NCBI GenBank assembly: GCA_907164885.2
Contig: OU015490.1
Span: forward strand, 95,443,386 to 95,507,385
Direction: 5' to 3'
Length of the DNA: 64,000 nucleotides
Source of the DNA: Dolomedes plantarius
Taxonomy: Eukaryota; Arthropoda; Arachnida; Araneae; Dolomedidae
Of the stretch, positions 31,537 to 42,327 are shown piece by piece. A program made the translations under genes and the position numbers. The notes under the pieces are model-generated. The model worked only from the letters and a program-made list of their open reading frames with translations. It had not been told where the DNA came from and did no database searches. How positions within the stretch are numbered: the stretch's first letter is position 1; each line of letters begins with the position of its first letter.

Positions 31537-33221
31537 TGGCCCCCCTTTCTCTGTCTGTTTTCGCATGGAACGCAAACGGTATTAGTGCTAAAATCCGTGA
31601 GTTCAAGGAGTTTGTAAATGAGCGCAACCCCGATGTCATTTTAATTCAGGAAACACACCTCAGACCAGCGGATAATCTCAAAGTCTACAATTACACTACC
31701 TACAGAAATGATTATATTAATCCAATCCACCCCATGAGAGGTACTGCTATCTTGATCAAAAATACCCTCCCTCATCACTTAATCATTCTCCCCCCCCCCC
31801 CTTAAATGTATTAACGCCACCGCTATCAACATTAAATTAAATAACCTCCCTTTCTATACCATCATCTCAACCTATATTCCTCCTATGCAAAATTATAATC
31901 ATGTTAATGAAGACCTTAACGCTTTAAACTCCCTCAATCTTAATACCCTTATCTTTGGTGACCTTAATGCTCAACATAAATTATGGAATTGTAAAATTAA
32001 TAATGTTTATGGAAACTTAATTTATAACTTTACTAGCAAAACAAATTTCGACATTATCGCCCCCACTTCCCCGACCCACTTCTCCTATAACTCTGAAAGT
32101 ATCATTGATTTTGCCCTTGTAAAAGGTTTCCCTCATGACTTCTCCATAACTTCCCATTGTGAACTAACTTCTGACCATAACCCAGTCGAAATTCGTATCC
32201 CTCTTGACACTAACCCTCTCATCATAAATCATACTAAGCAAATTAACTGGGATAATTTCAAAAATGAACTAAATAATATTAAATACATTCCCCCCATTGT
32301 CAATAACATCAACGATCTGGAAAACCTAGTCTCTAGCATTACTACCGACATCAACGAAAGTTTAATTAAAAGTACTAAATTAATCCCCCCTCGTGTTAAA
32401 ACCATCCATGATCAACACCTTAAAATTCTCATAAACAACAAAAACAAAGCACGCAAAACATGGCAGCACAATAGAACAAATGCTAACAAAACTATTATGA
32501 ACAAAACTCAAGAAGACCTCAGATTTTACCTTCGAGATCAATCTAATACTAATTGGAATAATTACTTAGAACTGGACACTACTGACAATTCCATTTGGAG
32601 AGCCGCCAGGCGTTTCAAAAATCAATTCCGTTCCATTCCCCCTCTTATTGACCCCGAAACTAACGAAAACGTTCTCACTGATATGGAAAAATCCCAAGTA
32701 ATAGGCAAAAACTTCGCTAAAAACTTCACCCTTAATCAAATCTCTCACTCTAGCACTGAAAACATAGTCAAAAATAGTATTAATCTCTTTCTTAACACCC
32801 CTCACGAAAGCCCCACCCCCTTTATTGTCCCAGCCGATATTAAAGAATACATTAAAAAACTTCCCAATAGAAAGTCTCCCGGAGAAGATAACATTAATAA
32901 TACGATGCTCAAAAACCTCCCTTTTAAATATATATTCAAAATTACCATTCTTATCATCTCTATTTTTAAATTTGAACACTTTCCCCACAGCTGGAAGAAC
33001 TCAATAATCGTCTCATTCCTCTCCCTCCAGCTACCGCCCTATCAGCCTTCTTAATTCCCTTAGTAAATTAACTGAAAAATTCATCGCTAAGAAAATTAAT
33101 GAGCATCCCTTACCAATTTGGCTTCAGAAAATCTCTTTCAGCCCCTCATCAAGTCTATCGTCTAGCCGAAAACCTCGCCAGTACTAAGAAAAATAAATCC
33201 TCCACAGCAGCTCTCTTTCTT
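31535..33221 (+). pseudogene. LINE 2 ORF2, endonuclease and N-terminal RT
   Basis: It starts MAPLSLSVFAWNANG with the endonuclease motifs IQETHLRP, FGDLNAQHKLWNC and TSDHNPVEI. The frame shifts in an 11-base C-run at about 31791-31801 and continues from about 31805. After NSIIVS at about 33010 small deletions remove short blocks, with RPISLLNSLSKL and YQFGFRKSLSAPH still recognisable. Homology stops at AALFL, the inversion breakpoint. Confidence 0.85.
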
Positions 33222-33233
33222 TACATACATAGA

Positions 33234-34143
33234 GAAACTCTGCTTTATTTATATAGATAAATTGCTATAAAAAGAAAGTGATAAGGTTAAGGAAGTTTTA
33301 CAATAAATTCATTTTTAAAATATTTTTTTTTTAATTATTCAATGATAAATTTTAGGGCATCAGTTGGTAACTGAAAAATGGATTCTATTACGTTGTAAAT
33401 TATTATTGGGTTACTTATGGAAGGTGAAAAACTTTCTCTTCATTTTCAGGTATAATGGATTCTGACATCAAGATCTCTATGTCGACAATGCATCACAATC
33501 GATTGCAAATGAGTAACGACATACATCTCTAAGAACTTCGAGAAAATTTAAAGCTTAGGCTTTAAAGTTTAGTTTTACTTTGAATAAATCTGTGCACTTA
33601 CAACTTGAGTGTTATAAATGCATTATCATACCATAATCATCCCTCGTGGACTTTTGTATACCACCAGCATTTTTTAAAATCTAGTTTTTAGTTTATTTAA
33701 ATCCACTTGCTACTTCAATTTCGATATTTCTAAAGATCAATTTAACGTTTCCATAAAATTTCTAAATTTGTTAATGTTGCCAGACAAACAATTAGCATTC
33801 CAGAATAAAAATTTCAAGGAAGAAAAAGAACTACTCATTAATGAGGGCGGGTTTAAATACTGGCCAATTTTATCAGAAAAAGCCATTAATTTTTCGATAT
33901 TGTCAACTGTTTCATTACAATGGGAAAGAATTTTAAAAGTTAGATATAGTCGATGATGTTAAAAACAGTCATCACATCTAAAATGATATTAATTCTGCTG
34001 GGGAACTCTGTGAGGGATGTCGAAATTATCATCAACAACGGGCCATATGTAGGCGAGGTTTTATTTAAGTAGTAATCACTGCTTTCTACCGTAAATAAAA
34101 AATATTTATAATATTAAGCATATATATAGGATTTCCCTATTTA
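33234..34143. repeat. Dispersed repeat R, copy 2 (P-element empty site)
   Basis: It matches 12945-13834 and then, without interruption, 22817-22842, giving the join TTAAGCATATATATAGGATT. It therefore shows the sequence before P element A inserted. A small open frame (33768-33956) contains YWPILSEKAINF, a faint hAT-like match. Confidence 0.82.
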
Positions 34144-35081
34144 AAGTCTGCCATGCACTATCATATTCTAGTCTGCGCAAACTCAATGCAGGAGCCCCTC
34201 AGGACTGTTACGTTTGCACCTATCATTTTTATTCATGACGTTCCTCACTCACCATTCACTACACTAACCATGTTTGCGGATGACACGGAAATACTAGCTA
34301 AGCATCATAATGTTAAATACATGCACAAGTTCCTACAGAGACATATTGGAATTCTTGAACGTTTGTTCGAACGGTGGAGGCTCAAGTTAAGTCCTTCAAA
34401 AACTAAAGCTATTTTTTTCAGTTACAATAGATTTTCCACCTCCTCCGGTCACAGTATACGATCACCTGGTTCACTTTGAGAGAGAGGGCAATACCTAGGT
34501 ATTTACCTCGATAGTCGACTGACGTGGAAGAAAAAAATAGAACATAATATTAGAATATTTTTTAAAGCCCGTAAGGATATCGCCCACCTCCTCTACCAGA
34601 ATCAAATGGGTTTAGATAACAAACTACTCTTGTATAAAACCGTACTGTGTCCCATCCTGTTGTACGCCTTTCCTGTTTGGGGCTCAGCGGCTGACACCCA
34701 TATCCAGCGATTGCAGACAATTCAAAATAAAACACTCCGCGGTATTTGGAAAGCGCCCTGTTACCTTAGAAACGTACTTATTCACAGGGATCTGAGAATC
34801 GAATTCTTTCGGCAACACATTAAAGATCTCGCATCTAAGTTCTACAATAGATTATATTCAATAGACAACGAAGAAATAGCTAACCTCCCGGACTACGACC
34901 CAAGGGAATGCTATAGGCGTCCTAAGGCCACTTCCCCTTTCTTAACTCTCCCTCCAATCTCTTCTAAATTCTAATTTACATTTGCCGTCGCTTCTGGTTC
35001 TGATCTGTGTTTTTTTATTTGATGGATAGACCACCTCAAGACCACCCTTACTGATTTTTGCTTAATCATCTGCTACCGTAA

Positions 35082-35116
<35 letters not shown>

Positions 35117-35130
35117 TAACTCTACATGAA
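34144..35130 (+). mobile_element. LINE family C, 3' fragment (copy 3)
   Basis: A truncated Jockey-type LINE: RT remnants, ORF2 C-terminus (34153-34974) and the start of the 3' UTR up to an ATT microsatellite (35085-35116). The downstream family-C 3' end is replaced by piggyBac-related sequence. Confidence 0.8.
34150..34974 (+). pseudogene. LINE family C ORF2 C-terminus
   Basis: NAGAPQ, the catalytic FADDTEILAKHH and a following thumb region are readable in shifting frames. From 34606 an open stretch reads LLYKTVLCPILLYAFPVWGSAADTH, RKAP-like GIWKAPCYLRNVLIHRDL and NLPDYDPRECYRRP, a Jockey-type C-terminus. It has frame breaks around 34470-34500 and is inactive. Confidence 0.82.
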
Positions 35131-35138
35131 TTATTACT

Positions 35139-35797
35139 GACTCTACATGGATGTAATGAATTCTAAAATAAGTTTATTAAAGTTTCAGAGATCTATATAT
35201 GTTTGAGAGAGCGATATCTTTGATAAACAGGTACTGGAGAAATGCAGATGAATTCTCTTTTACCTGAAACTTCACATATTGGAAGACAGTCTTCAATTAA
35301 AAATCTAATTCTCAACGAAACTCGGAAAGACCGTATGGGCCATATTATTACTAAAAATAGTGAAATTCAAAAAAAAGATGTAAACACTGCAAAAGTCAAA
35401 CAATTACTGAATGTAATAAGTATAATGTACCTCTTCATGCGAAATGTTTCAAAGACTGTAAATTAAAAAAAAAATTATACCGTGTTCGACTGAGTTTACA
35501 AAAACGCAACATTTTGTAACTCTCGTAAAAAAAAAATTAATTTTATGGAAACAACTTATTTGTGTAATTAAAATTGTGTTAAAAAGCTGTTTGGTGCATT
35601 TCGAATAAAGTAAACACGGAGCTGTCTTAAATGGGTTAAGTGAAGTTTAAATATTGCTCGCGACACAATAGCACCAATACAATGCAACCAAGAAAACTTA
35701 TTAATCCCTTTTATACACTATAACATACATATGATGAACTATACATATAACTATACATATGATGAACCAATCAATCAAATTTGAAAGGATATATCAT
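35139..35797 (+). repeat. Duplicate of piggyBac right half plus flanking DNA
   Basis: This matches 38414-39202 except for a 120-bp unit present twice there. It includes the piggyBac C-terminal Cys-rich region, the terminus ending GTCTTAAATGGG at 35635, the TTAA at 35636-35639, and about 160 bp of shared non-element DNA beyond. Shared flanks mean a segmental duplication rather than a second transposition. Confidence 0.8.
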
Positions 35798-36465
35798 CGG
35801 CAAGTCTACAATAGAGAGCATGGCCCAGGAAATGCAGTTGCGACCCAATTTCCTATGGTCAACTGTGGTCCACAGTAGCTCAGCTACTTCCCCGTTTTTT
35901 GCACGCCGTGCTCGTGCCGGAAGTTTGCTTGGCTGCATGTGCAGACACTTCGCATAAGTTTTATTATGTTTTAATTTCTATTTTAGCAAGTAGGTACAAT
36001 GTAACTATTGTTTTTATTTTTAATCTTGTAAAATAAACAAGGGGGAGTCAAATGAGTATGTTTTCTCAAATACTAGCATACTTACAACTACAGAACGGGG
36101 CACTACAATTAAAACACCTGTTGCGGAATGCGGCATTTCCCTTGAATTCCTTTCTACGCAAGTACGCACGGAAGAAGTGAAGTGAAGAAGAGTACATGTA
36201 ATTTTGATGTTCTTTAGTTTCGTTTAGTTTTTATGTAATGTTCTCGTGTGTCAAATAGCCTGTCATGTTTTCGTGTTTATTCGTTAATACTAAAGTGAAA
36301 ATTCATGTTTTTAGTTATAGATGTCGTTAATTAACGTAAGGTTGTCGTGTTTCTTTGATTCATGTGTCTCAACTTTTATTTTAATGCGGAAAAAACTACC
36401 CGGCCATAAAGATTTTCAGATAAGACGAGATTTCTTACCTAACTTTTAATGAACTAGAAACTTTA
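35798..36465. other. No gene seen
   Basis: Unassigned sequence between the duplicate and the full piggyBac element. No coding similarity recognised. Confidence 0.45.
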
Positions 36466-36603
36466 CCCATTTAAGACTGGAGTTGCGAAAACGCAACATT
36501 AATTTCTGTATTTTTAAAGGCATGTTATAAGTTTTGTACGGCTGAAGTAACATTTTTATTTTATTCTCTATACTTTAATTGTTCATAATAAATTTTTTGT
36601 TTA

Positions 36604-37740
36604 GACAAGGTACATTAACGATGCACCAGAGAGCAGGGATCCATATCCTCGGTATGGATAATTTTTTGTGGCTATATTTCCGTTCTCAGGATTAAAAGAA
36701 AAGTGTTGACTTGGAAGTTAAAATAATAATGATAATTAAAATAAGAATAATAATAATAAAAAAAATAAATAAATATAAATAATATTAATAATAGCAAAAA
36801 ATAAAAAAAATTGACAACTATTTAATGTGGCATGTTTAAGAAAAAAAATTACGGTAGCAGACGATTAAGCAAAAATCAGTAAGGATAGTCTTGAGGTCTA
36901 TCCATAAAAACAACACAGGACAAAACCAGAAGCGACGGCAAATGTAATTTAGAATTTAGTAGAGATTGGAGGGAAAGTTTAGGAAGGGGAAGGAGACCAA
37001 GGTGAATAATCATAAGTGGCCTTAGGACGCCTATAGCATTCCCTTGGGTCGTAGTCGGGGAGGTTAGCTATTTCTTCGTTGTCTATTGAATATAATCTAT
37101 TGTAGAACTTAGATGCGAGATCTTTAATGTGTTGCCGAATGGGTTCGATTCTCAGATCCCTGTGGATAAGTACGTTTTTAAGGTATGAGGGCGCCTTCCT
37201 AATACCGCGGAGTGTTTTATTTTGAATTGTGTGCAATCGCTGGATATGGGTGTCAGCCGCTGAGCCCCAAACAGGCACGGCGTAAAACAGGATGGGACGC
37301 AGTACGGTTTTATACAAGAGTAGTTTATTATCTAAACCCATTTGATTCTCGTACAGAAGATGGGCGATATCCTTACGGGCTTTAAAAATTTTTCTAATGT
37401 TATGTTCAGCATTTTTCTTCCACGTCAGTCGACTATCGAGGTAAATGCCTAGGTATTTGCCCTCTCTCTCAAAGTGAACTAGTTGATCGCATACTGTGAC
37501 CGGAGGAGGTGGAATTCTATTGTAACTGAAAAAAAAATAGCTTTAGATTTTGAAGGATTTATCTTGAGCCTCTACCGTTTGAACCATTGTTCAAGAATTC
37601 CAATATGTCTCAGTAAGAACTTGTGCATGTGTTTAACATTATGATGCTTAGCTAGTATTTCCGTGTCATCCGCAAACATGGCTAGTGTAGTGAATGGAGA
37701 GTGAGAAATGTCGTTAGTATAAATATTAAAAAATACACTG
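36604..37740 (-). mobile_element. LINE family C, 3' fragment (copy 4)
   Basis: In minus orientation it contains RT remnants from FADDTEILAKHH, the ORF2 C-terminus (37341-36979) and the complete 3' UTR, ending GGATCCCTGCTCTCTGGTG near 36604. It lies inside the piggyBac element and so is younger than it. I did not identify a clear target duplication. Confidence 0.8.
36979..37690 (-). pseudogene. LINE family C ORF2 C-terminus (copy 4)
   Basis: From about 37680 the frame reads MFADDTEILAKHH, has a TAG after WFKR, and then VHFEREGKYLGIYLDSRL in another frame. The last 120 residues (37341-36979) are open and almost identical to 34606-34974 until NLPDYDPRECYRRPKA. Confidence 0.82.
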
Positions 37741-38114
37741 GTTATCAAAAATTAAGGAAAAATCACAAAAATAGTTCACAAATAAATTTTTTTGTTTCCA
37801 CATTTGCCCGCTTTTAGCACTTGCAAAACATTGTTTTTTTCTGATATTTTGAAAGGGAAAAAAATGACTAATTTCAATAAATAACTGTAGATAGCAGCAT
37901 ATGTTAAATTTCCGATTTGATGCTTATTCCGAGTTCACTGGAGACTAAAGAACAAAATGGCTTCAACAGGTAAGGCATAATTGTTGTTTTTGTGTTTCTC
38001 GATTCATATTTTAAAAATGTTGCGAAAACGCAACATCAGTCCAATGTGTAATATATAAGATTTTGTAATTCTGCCTAATTTTTTATGCAGTAAATTGGTA
38101 TTGATTTCATTTCA

Positions 38115-38900
38115 GATAAGTTTGTCTATAGAAAAAAGCGATTTTTGACGTTGGAAGAGGAATTGGAGTATTTTCATGAGATGATGATGATATTGCAGAA
38201 TTGTCGTCAACAGAAGATAATGATGAACCGTAATTCGTCACTCTCCCTCCAGATTCGAATGATTTGACGGATGAAGAAGTTATTGATGATGATATTTTGT
38301 GTGAAAATGCCGAATCACTTAAAGACATTGCAGGTGAATTCGACATTTTTTCAAATAAATGTAAAAGTAAGCAATATAGTAAGAAAAAGGAGCATATTGT
38401 ATGGGAAAAATGGAGACTCTACATGGATGTAATGAATTCTAAAATAAGTTTTCTTTAGAGTTTCAGAGATCTATATCTTTGAGAGAGCGATATCTTTGAT
38501 AAAAAGGCCTGAAGAAACGCAGATGAATTCTCTTTTACCGGAAACTTCACATATTGGAAGACAGTCTTCAATTAAAAATTTAATTCTCAACGAAACTCGG
38601 AAAGACCGTATGGGCCATATTATTACTAAAAATAGTGAAATTAAAAAAAAAAAGATGTGAACACTGCAAAAGTCAAACAATTACTGAATGTAATAAGTAT
38701 AATGTACCTTTTCATGCGAAATGTTTCAAAGACTGTAAATTAAAAAAAAAAATTATACCGTGTTCGACTAAAAGATGTAAACACTGAAAAAGTCAAACAA
38801 CTACTGAATGTAATAAGTATAATGTACCTCTTGATGCGAAATGTTTCAAAGACAGTAAATTAAAAAAAATAAATTATACCGTGTTCGACTGAGTTTACAA
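38115..38900 (+). pseudogene. piggyBac-like transposase, N- and C-terminal remnants fused
   Basis: The start RKKRFLTLEEE, then PPDSNDLTDEEVIDDDIL and the IAGEFDIF region resemble the acidic N-terminus of piggyBac transposases. At about 38414 the text jumps to the C-terminal part (KNLILNETRKDRMGHI, then CEHCKSQTITECNKYNVPFH), a Cys-rich DNA-end-binding module. The catalytic domain is missing. The Cys-rich module is duplicated as a 120-bp (40-codon) tandem at 38653-38772 and 38773-38890. Several frame changes are present. Confidence 0.65.
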
Positions 38901-39044
38901 AAACGTAACATTTTGTAACTCTCGTAAAAAAAAATTAATTTTATGGAAACAACTTATTTGTGTAATTAATGTTCTAAGAAGTGTTAAAAAGCTGTTTGGT
39001 GCATTTCGAATAAAGGAAACACGGAGCTGTCTTAAATGGGTTAA

Positions 39045-39202
39045 GTGAAGTTTATATATTGCTCGCGACACAATACCACCAATACAATGCAACCAGGAAA
39101 ACTTATTAATCTCTTTTATACACTATAACATACATATAATGAACTATACATATAACTATACATATGATGAACCAATCAATCAAATTTGAAAGGATATATA
39201 TG
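39045..39202. repeat. Flanking DNA shared with 35640-35797
   Basis: About 158 bp (GTGAAGTTTATATATTGCTC to GAAAGGATATAT) match the sequence after the other piggyBac end with a few changes, which defines the duplication border. Confidence 0.78.
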
Positions 39203-39569
39203 AAAAAATTGGCCATTAAGAAGTTAATTGGGAATTTTCTTTTTTCTTAACATAAACAATTTTGTGGGCCCGAACATTCGGAGGGGCCCTAGGCCCAGGC
39301 CTACCGGGCCTGGCCCATGTATTGCGCTGCAATGGAATCGCCATCTTCGCATTGCCAATTTGGTGGCGGTTCTATCGCAGCTGGAAACACAAAATTTATT
39401 ATAGAAAATATTGAGAGAATGTAAAATTCAACAAGAGGGACAAAATATTTTAGGTAGTCTCTTCTAACGAAACTACCGCGGGTTATTAACGTGGGATTAC
39501 TTATCGTTGATTTCCTCTTTTTATTAGATTCATTTTGGTACTTTACTATTCAACTGTTTTCTGCTACTG
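39203..39569. other. Unassigned; possible hAT-type terminus near 39265-39335
   Basis: A GC-rich stretch (GGGGCCCTAGGCCCAGGCC ... GGGCCTGGCCC) stands out. On the minus strand CAGCGCAATACATGGGCC recalls terminal sequences of some hAT elements. No second end is visible, so the call is weak. Confidence 0.3.
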
Positions 39570-39837
39570 GGTTAACTTCTACAATAGATTATATTCAAGA
39601 GACAACAAAGAAATAGCTAACCTCCCCGACTACGACCCAAGGAAATGCTATAGGCGTCTTAAGAAACTTTGATTATTCACCCTGGTCTCCTTCCCCTTTC
39701 TTAACTCTCCCTCTAACCTCTTCTAAATTCTAATTTACATTTGCCGTTGCTTCTGTTTTTGAAATTTTTTTTTTTTTTGATGGATTGACCTCAAGACTAT
39801 CCTTACTTATTTTATGCTTAATCGTCTGCTACCGTAA

Positions 39838-39873
<36 letters not shown>

Positions 39874-40225
39874 TATTATTATTATTATTATTATTTTTAA
39901 TTATTATTTTTTAAAATTATTTTTTATTTTTTATTTAATTTTTTCCCCTTAAACCTGACACATTAAATAGTTGTCAATTTATATATTTTTACTTATTTAT
40001 TTTTTGCTAGTATTAGTTTTATTTATTTTTATTTATTTATTTATTTATTATTATTATTATTTTAATTATTATTATTATTATTATTATTCTAACTTTCAAG
40101 TCAACACTTTTCTTTCAATCCTGAGAACGGAAATATAGCCACAAAAAATTATCCACACCGAGGATATGGAGCCCTGCTCTCTGGTGCCTCGTTAATGTAC
40201 CATGTCTATGTCCATGTCTTTCCCT
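39570..40225 (+). mobile_element. LINE family C, 3' fragment (copy 5)
   Basis: It begins within the ORF2 C-terminus (FYNRLYS, NLPDYDPRKCYRR), then the complete 3' UTR with a long ATT-type microsatellite, then CCTGAGAACGGAAATATAGC and CTCTGGTGCCTCGTTAATG, ending in CATGTCTATGTC-like repeats. Confidence 0.8.
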
Positions 40226-40378
40226 AATTGCGCGATTTCATTCCCTAGGTAACAGTAAAATGTTCAAGATGAACGGAAAATCTTAATTCCGGCCTAGCTA
40301 TCAACAGTTCTGGTTGCACAAACAGATATAATACCGATACTTAACTTGGATTATAGGCAACAGTACAAATGTTTTTAA

Positions 40379-40663
40379 TTGTATTTACACGAGAAACGCG
40401 ATGATTTTAGTTTCCAAACGCTCAAGATGACGAATTGGAACTCATGTATACACGTTTCTATATTTCGAAATATAAAAATTAATCAATTTAATCGATTTAT
40501 ATACCTTTTCTCAAGGAAAGTAGATTTAAGGGAACAGTTGTCTAGATTCATAACATTGGCTAATTCCTACGGATACCCAATGAATTTTATAAAACGGATA
40601 ACTCGAGGGTACTTCGATATGACATCAATCGAATTTAACAGGCTTAGAGTTACTGCGATTTAA
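40379..40663 (+). pseudogene. Possible reverse-transcriptase-linked fragment
   Basis: A 94-codon frame ends LREQLSRFITLANSYGYPMNFIKRITRGYF. The pattern of a helix followed by -GYP--FI--I resembles the connection after RT in Penelope-like and related elements. No RT core or GIY-YIG nuclease is visible nearby, so this is a guess from one motif. Confidence 0.3.
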
Positions 40664-41013
40664 CATCTATCATATATAAGAACATCACGGAGGCTGATGT
40701 ATCGTTTTTTGGTAATGTGATTGGAGTCTATTGTGGATTGTAAAAGAGGTATGTAATAGTGTATGTTTTAGTTGTGTTGATTATTATTTTCAAAAACTAG
40801 CTGTAGTATATTATATTTCCAGTGTTCTTTCTGTATTTTGTTTCATTTGTATTCCAATTGAGTAGTAAGTATGGTTGTGCGATGTCCTGGCTACCTGGAG
40901 TGTTTGCCTGGCATTTGAAACTAGTTCAACCGGGGTAAGACAGGTCGCAACCCCTGTCTGGCCATATTTGGACATTGCTCCATATTTTTTCTTTATTAAA
41001 TTTTGATCTTTTG

Positions 41014-41016
<3 letters not shown>
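40664..41016. other. No gene seen
   Basis: Unassigned sequence leading to a TA microsatellite. Confidence 0.45.
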
Positions 41017-41067
<51 letters not shown>

Positions 41068-41108
41068 ACATATATATATGTATATATATACATATATATA
41101 TATATATG

Positions 41109-41178
<70 letters not shown>
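41017..41178. repeat. (TA)n microsatellite
   Basis: About 160 bp of TA repeats with occasional TG/CA and one TTTGTACA interruption. The gypsy element follows directly. Confidence 0.95.
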
Positions 41179-41179
<1 letters not shown>

Positions 41180-41181
41180 AT

Positions 41182-41727
41182 TGTAACGTAGTCAATAATA
41201 AGACAAGCGTTTCGCTTCAATTACTTTACTACGCTACCTTAAACACTACAACTACCAAAGCAAGTATGTACAGCGAGTTAAAATTTACAGTCAGATATGT
41301 CAAGAGGCCTCGGGTTCACCGACAACTCGGCCTATCAAGCCGAAAGACCAGGAGACCTGCGTCCTCTCTGGCACTCAAAACAGATCTCTCTCTCGTGGAG
41401 TAATGGGGGTCTTCTTTTATACGGTCGGCGAATTCAAAAGCTTTCTCCGGCATTTTAAGTGCTCGTAAATGTCCAAAATTTATGGGATTCCACATGTCGC
41501 TATAGTGTCAAAATTCTGGAGAGCCCTCGAACCACTCTGGGATTTATGCCTTTTATAACGCCAGAACCGCATATTACACGAAATTTATGGCCTCTTATCC
41601 TAGAGTTTATGAGACCGCTCAGTTTAACATTTCGCCGATAGATGACATGTTCATGTTGAGGGGTAGGAACGAGCATCACAGACTTATATAATTACAATTT
41701 TCGTGTAGTAATGGAGACAAGGTCACA
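41182..41727 (-). repeat. 3' LTR of the Gmr1-like element
   Basis: 546 bp. In element orientation it starts TGTGACCTTGTCTCC and ends CTACGTTACA. The purine tract AAAGAGGGGAGGAGT lies just outside it on the inner side (41728-41742). Confidence 0.92.
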
Positions 41728-41742
41728 ACTCCTCCCCTCTTT

Positions 41743-42327
41743 AAAATAATTTTTCCTCGGAAAAATTTCATCCTAGAGTCACTCCATTTAAATTCAGAGT
41801 TATTGCATATAAGTACAAAGCCATAATTTTGTCTTAAAATGTTAACAATTTTAACGTTATGACCTGAAAAGTGCTAGAGAGAAATCCAATTCACAGACGA
41901 TAATAAACACACATTTTCATAATTTCTCATATTTCTCAACTAACACTCCATTTCATGTCTAATACAATAACTCCATTTCTTGTCTAATACAATTATAACT
42001 GAGTATTAACAAGTAAGTATAACATATAACATTCTTTAAATCTACTCTTTTATCTAAACATTAAGCATACAACATAAAAAAAAACTTCTTATACAGCAAA
42101 ATATCAAAATTCTCATACATATTATGCTTTCTAAACCCTTGAATACAAACATTCACGTTGTTATATCTCGACATAACAAGTATTTAGTTATATACTACAA
42201 GAACAAAATAAACGCAAAAGTTACTTTCCTTACTATGACAAAAAATACACAATTGCATGATTCACTAAACAAAGTAACATAAGAAAACATTAGGTACTAT
42301 TGCCCTCTTATCTCTTCAAGGCTTACA
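41743..42327 (-). other. 3' untranslated region of the Gmr1-like element
   Basis: AT-rich sequence between the RNase H stop and the polypurine tract, without an open frame. No integrase is found here, which is where it would lie in ordinary gypsy elements. Confidence 0.75.

Larger units (their letters stand above)
28610..33221 (-). mobile_element. Jockey-type LINE 2 with 5' inversion
   Basis: The left part (28610-30043) is minus-strand 3' sequence: a tail of 9-bp repeats (CCATCGGAC), a 3' UTR and the ORF2 C-terminus. At about 30041-30046 the orientation flips to plus: 5'-truncated ORF1, then the ORF2 N-terminus ending at the AALFL motif near 33221. The outer inverted end and the inner minus piece border each other in ORF2, about 30 residues apart, as expected for twin priming. 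A 12-bp TACATACATAGA flanks both sides (28598-28609, 33222-33233), within a simple repeat. Confidence 0.82.
36466..39040 (+). mobile_element. piggyBac-like transposon, internally deleted, with LINE inserted
   Basis: Both ends carry CCCATTTAAGAC in inverted orientation (36466-36477 and 39029-39040), with TTAA on the right (39041-39044) and a one-base-changed TTTA on the left. The element is split by a minus-strand family-C LINE (about 36604-37740). The remaining interior encodes the N-terminal acidic region and a C-terminal Cys-rich region of a piggyBac-like transposase joined directly, the catalytic part being deleted. A short hairpin GTTGCGAAAACGCAAC occurs near both internal joins (36484, 38021). 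Confidence 0.78.

Noticed and set aside
41003..41220. Long Tyr/Ile-rich open frames on both strands
   Set aside because: They are translations of (TA)n microsatellites; the same occurs at 50037-50420 and 61738-62215.
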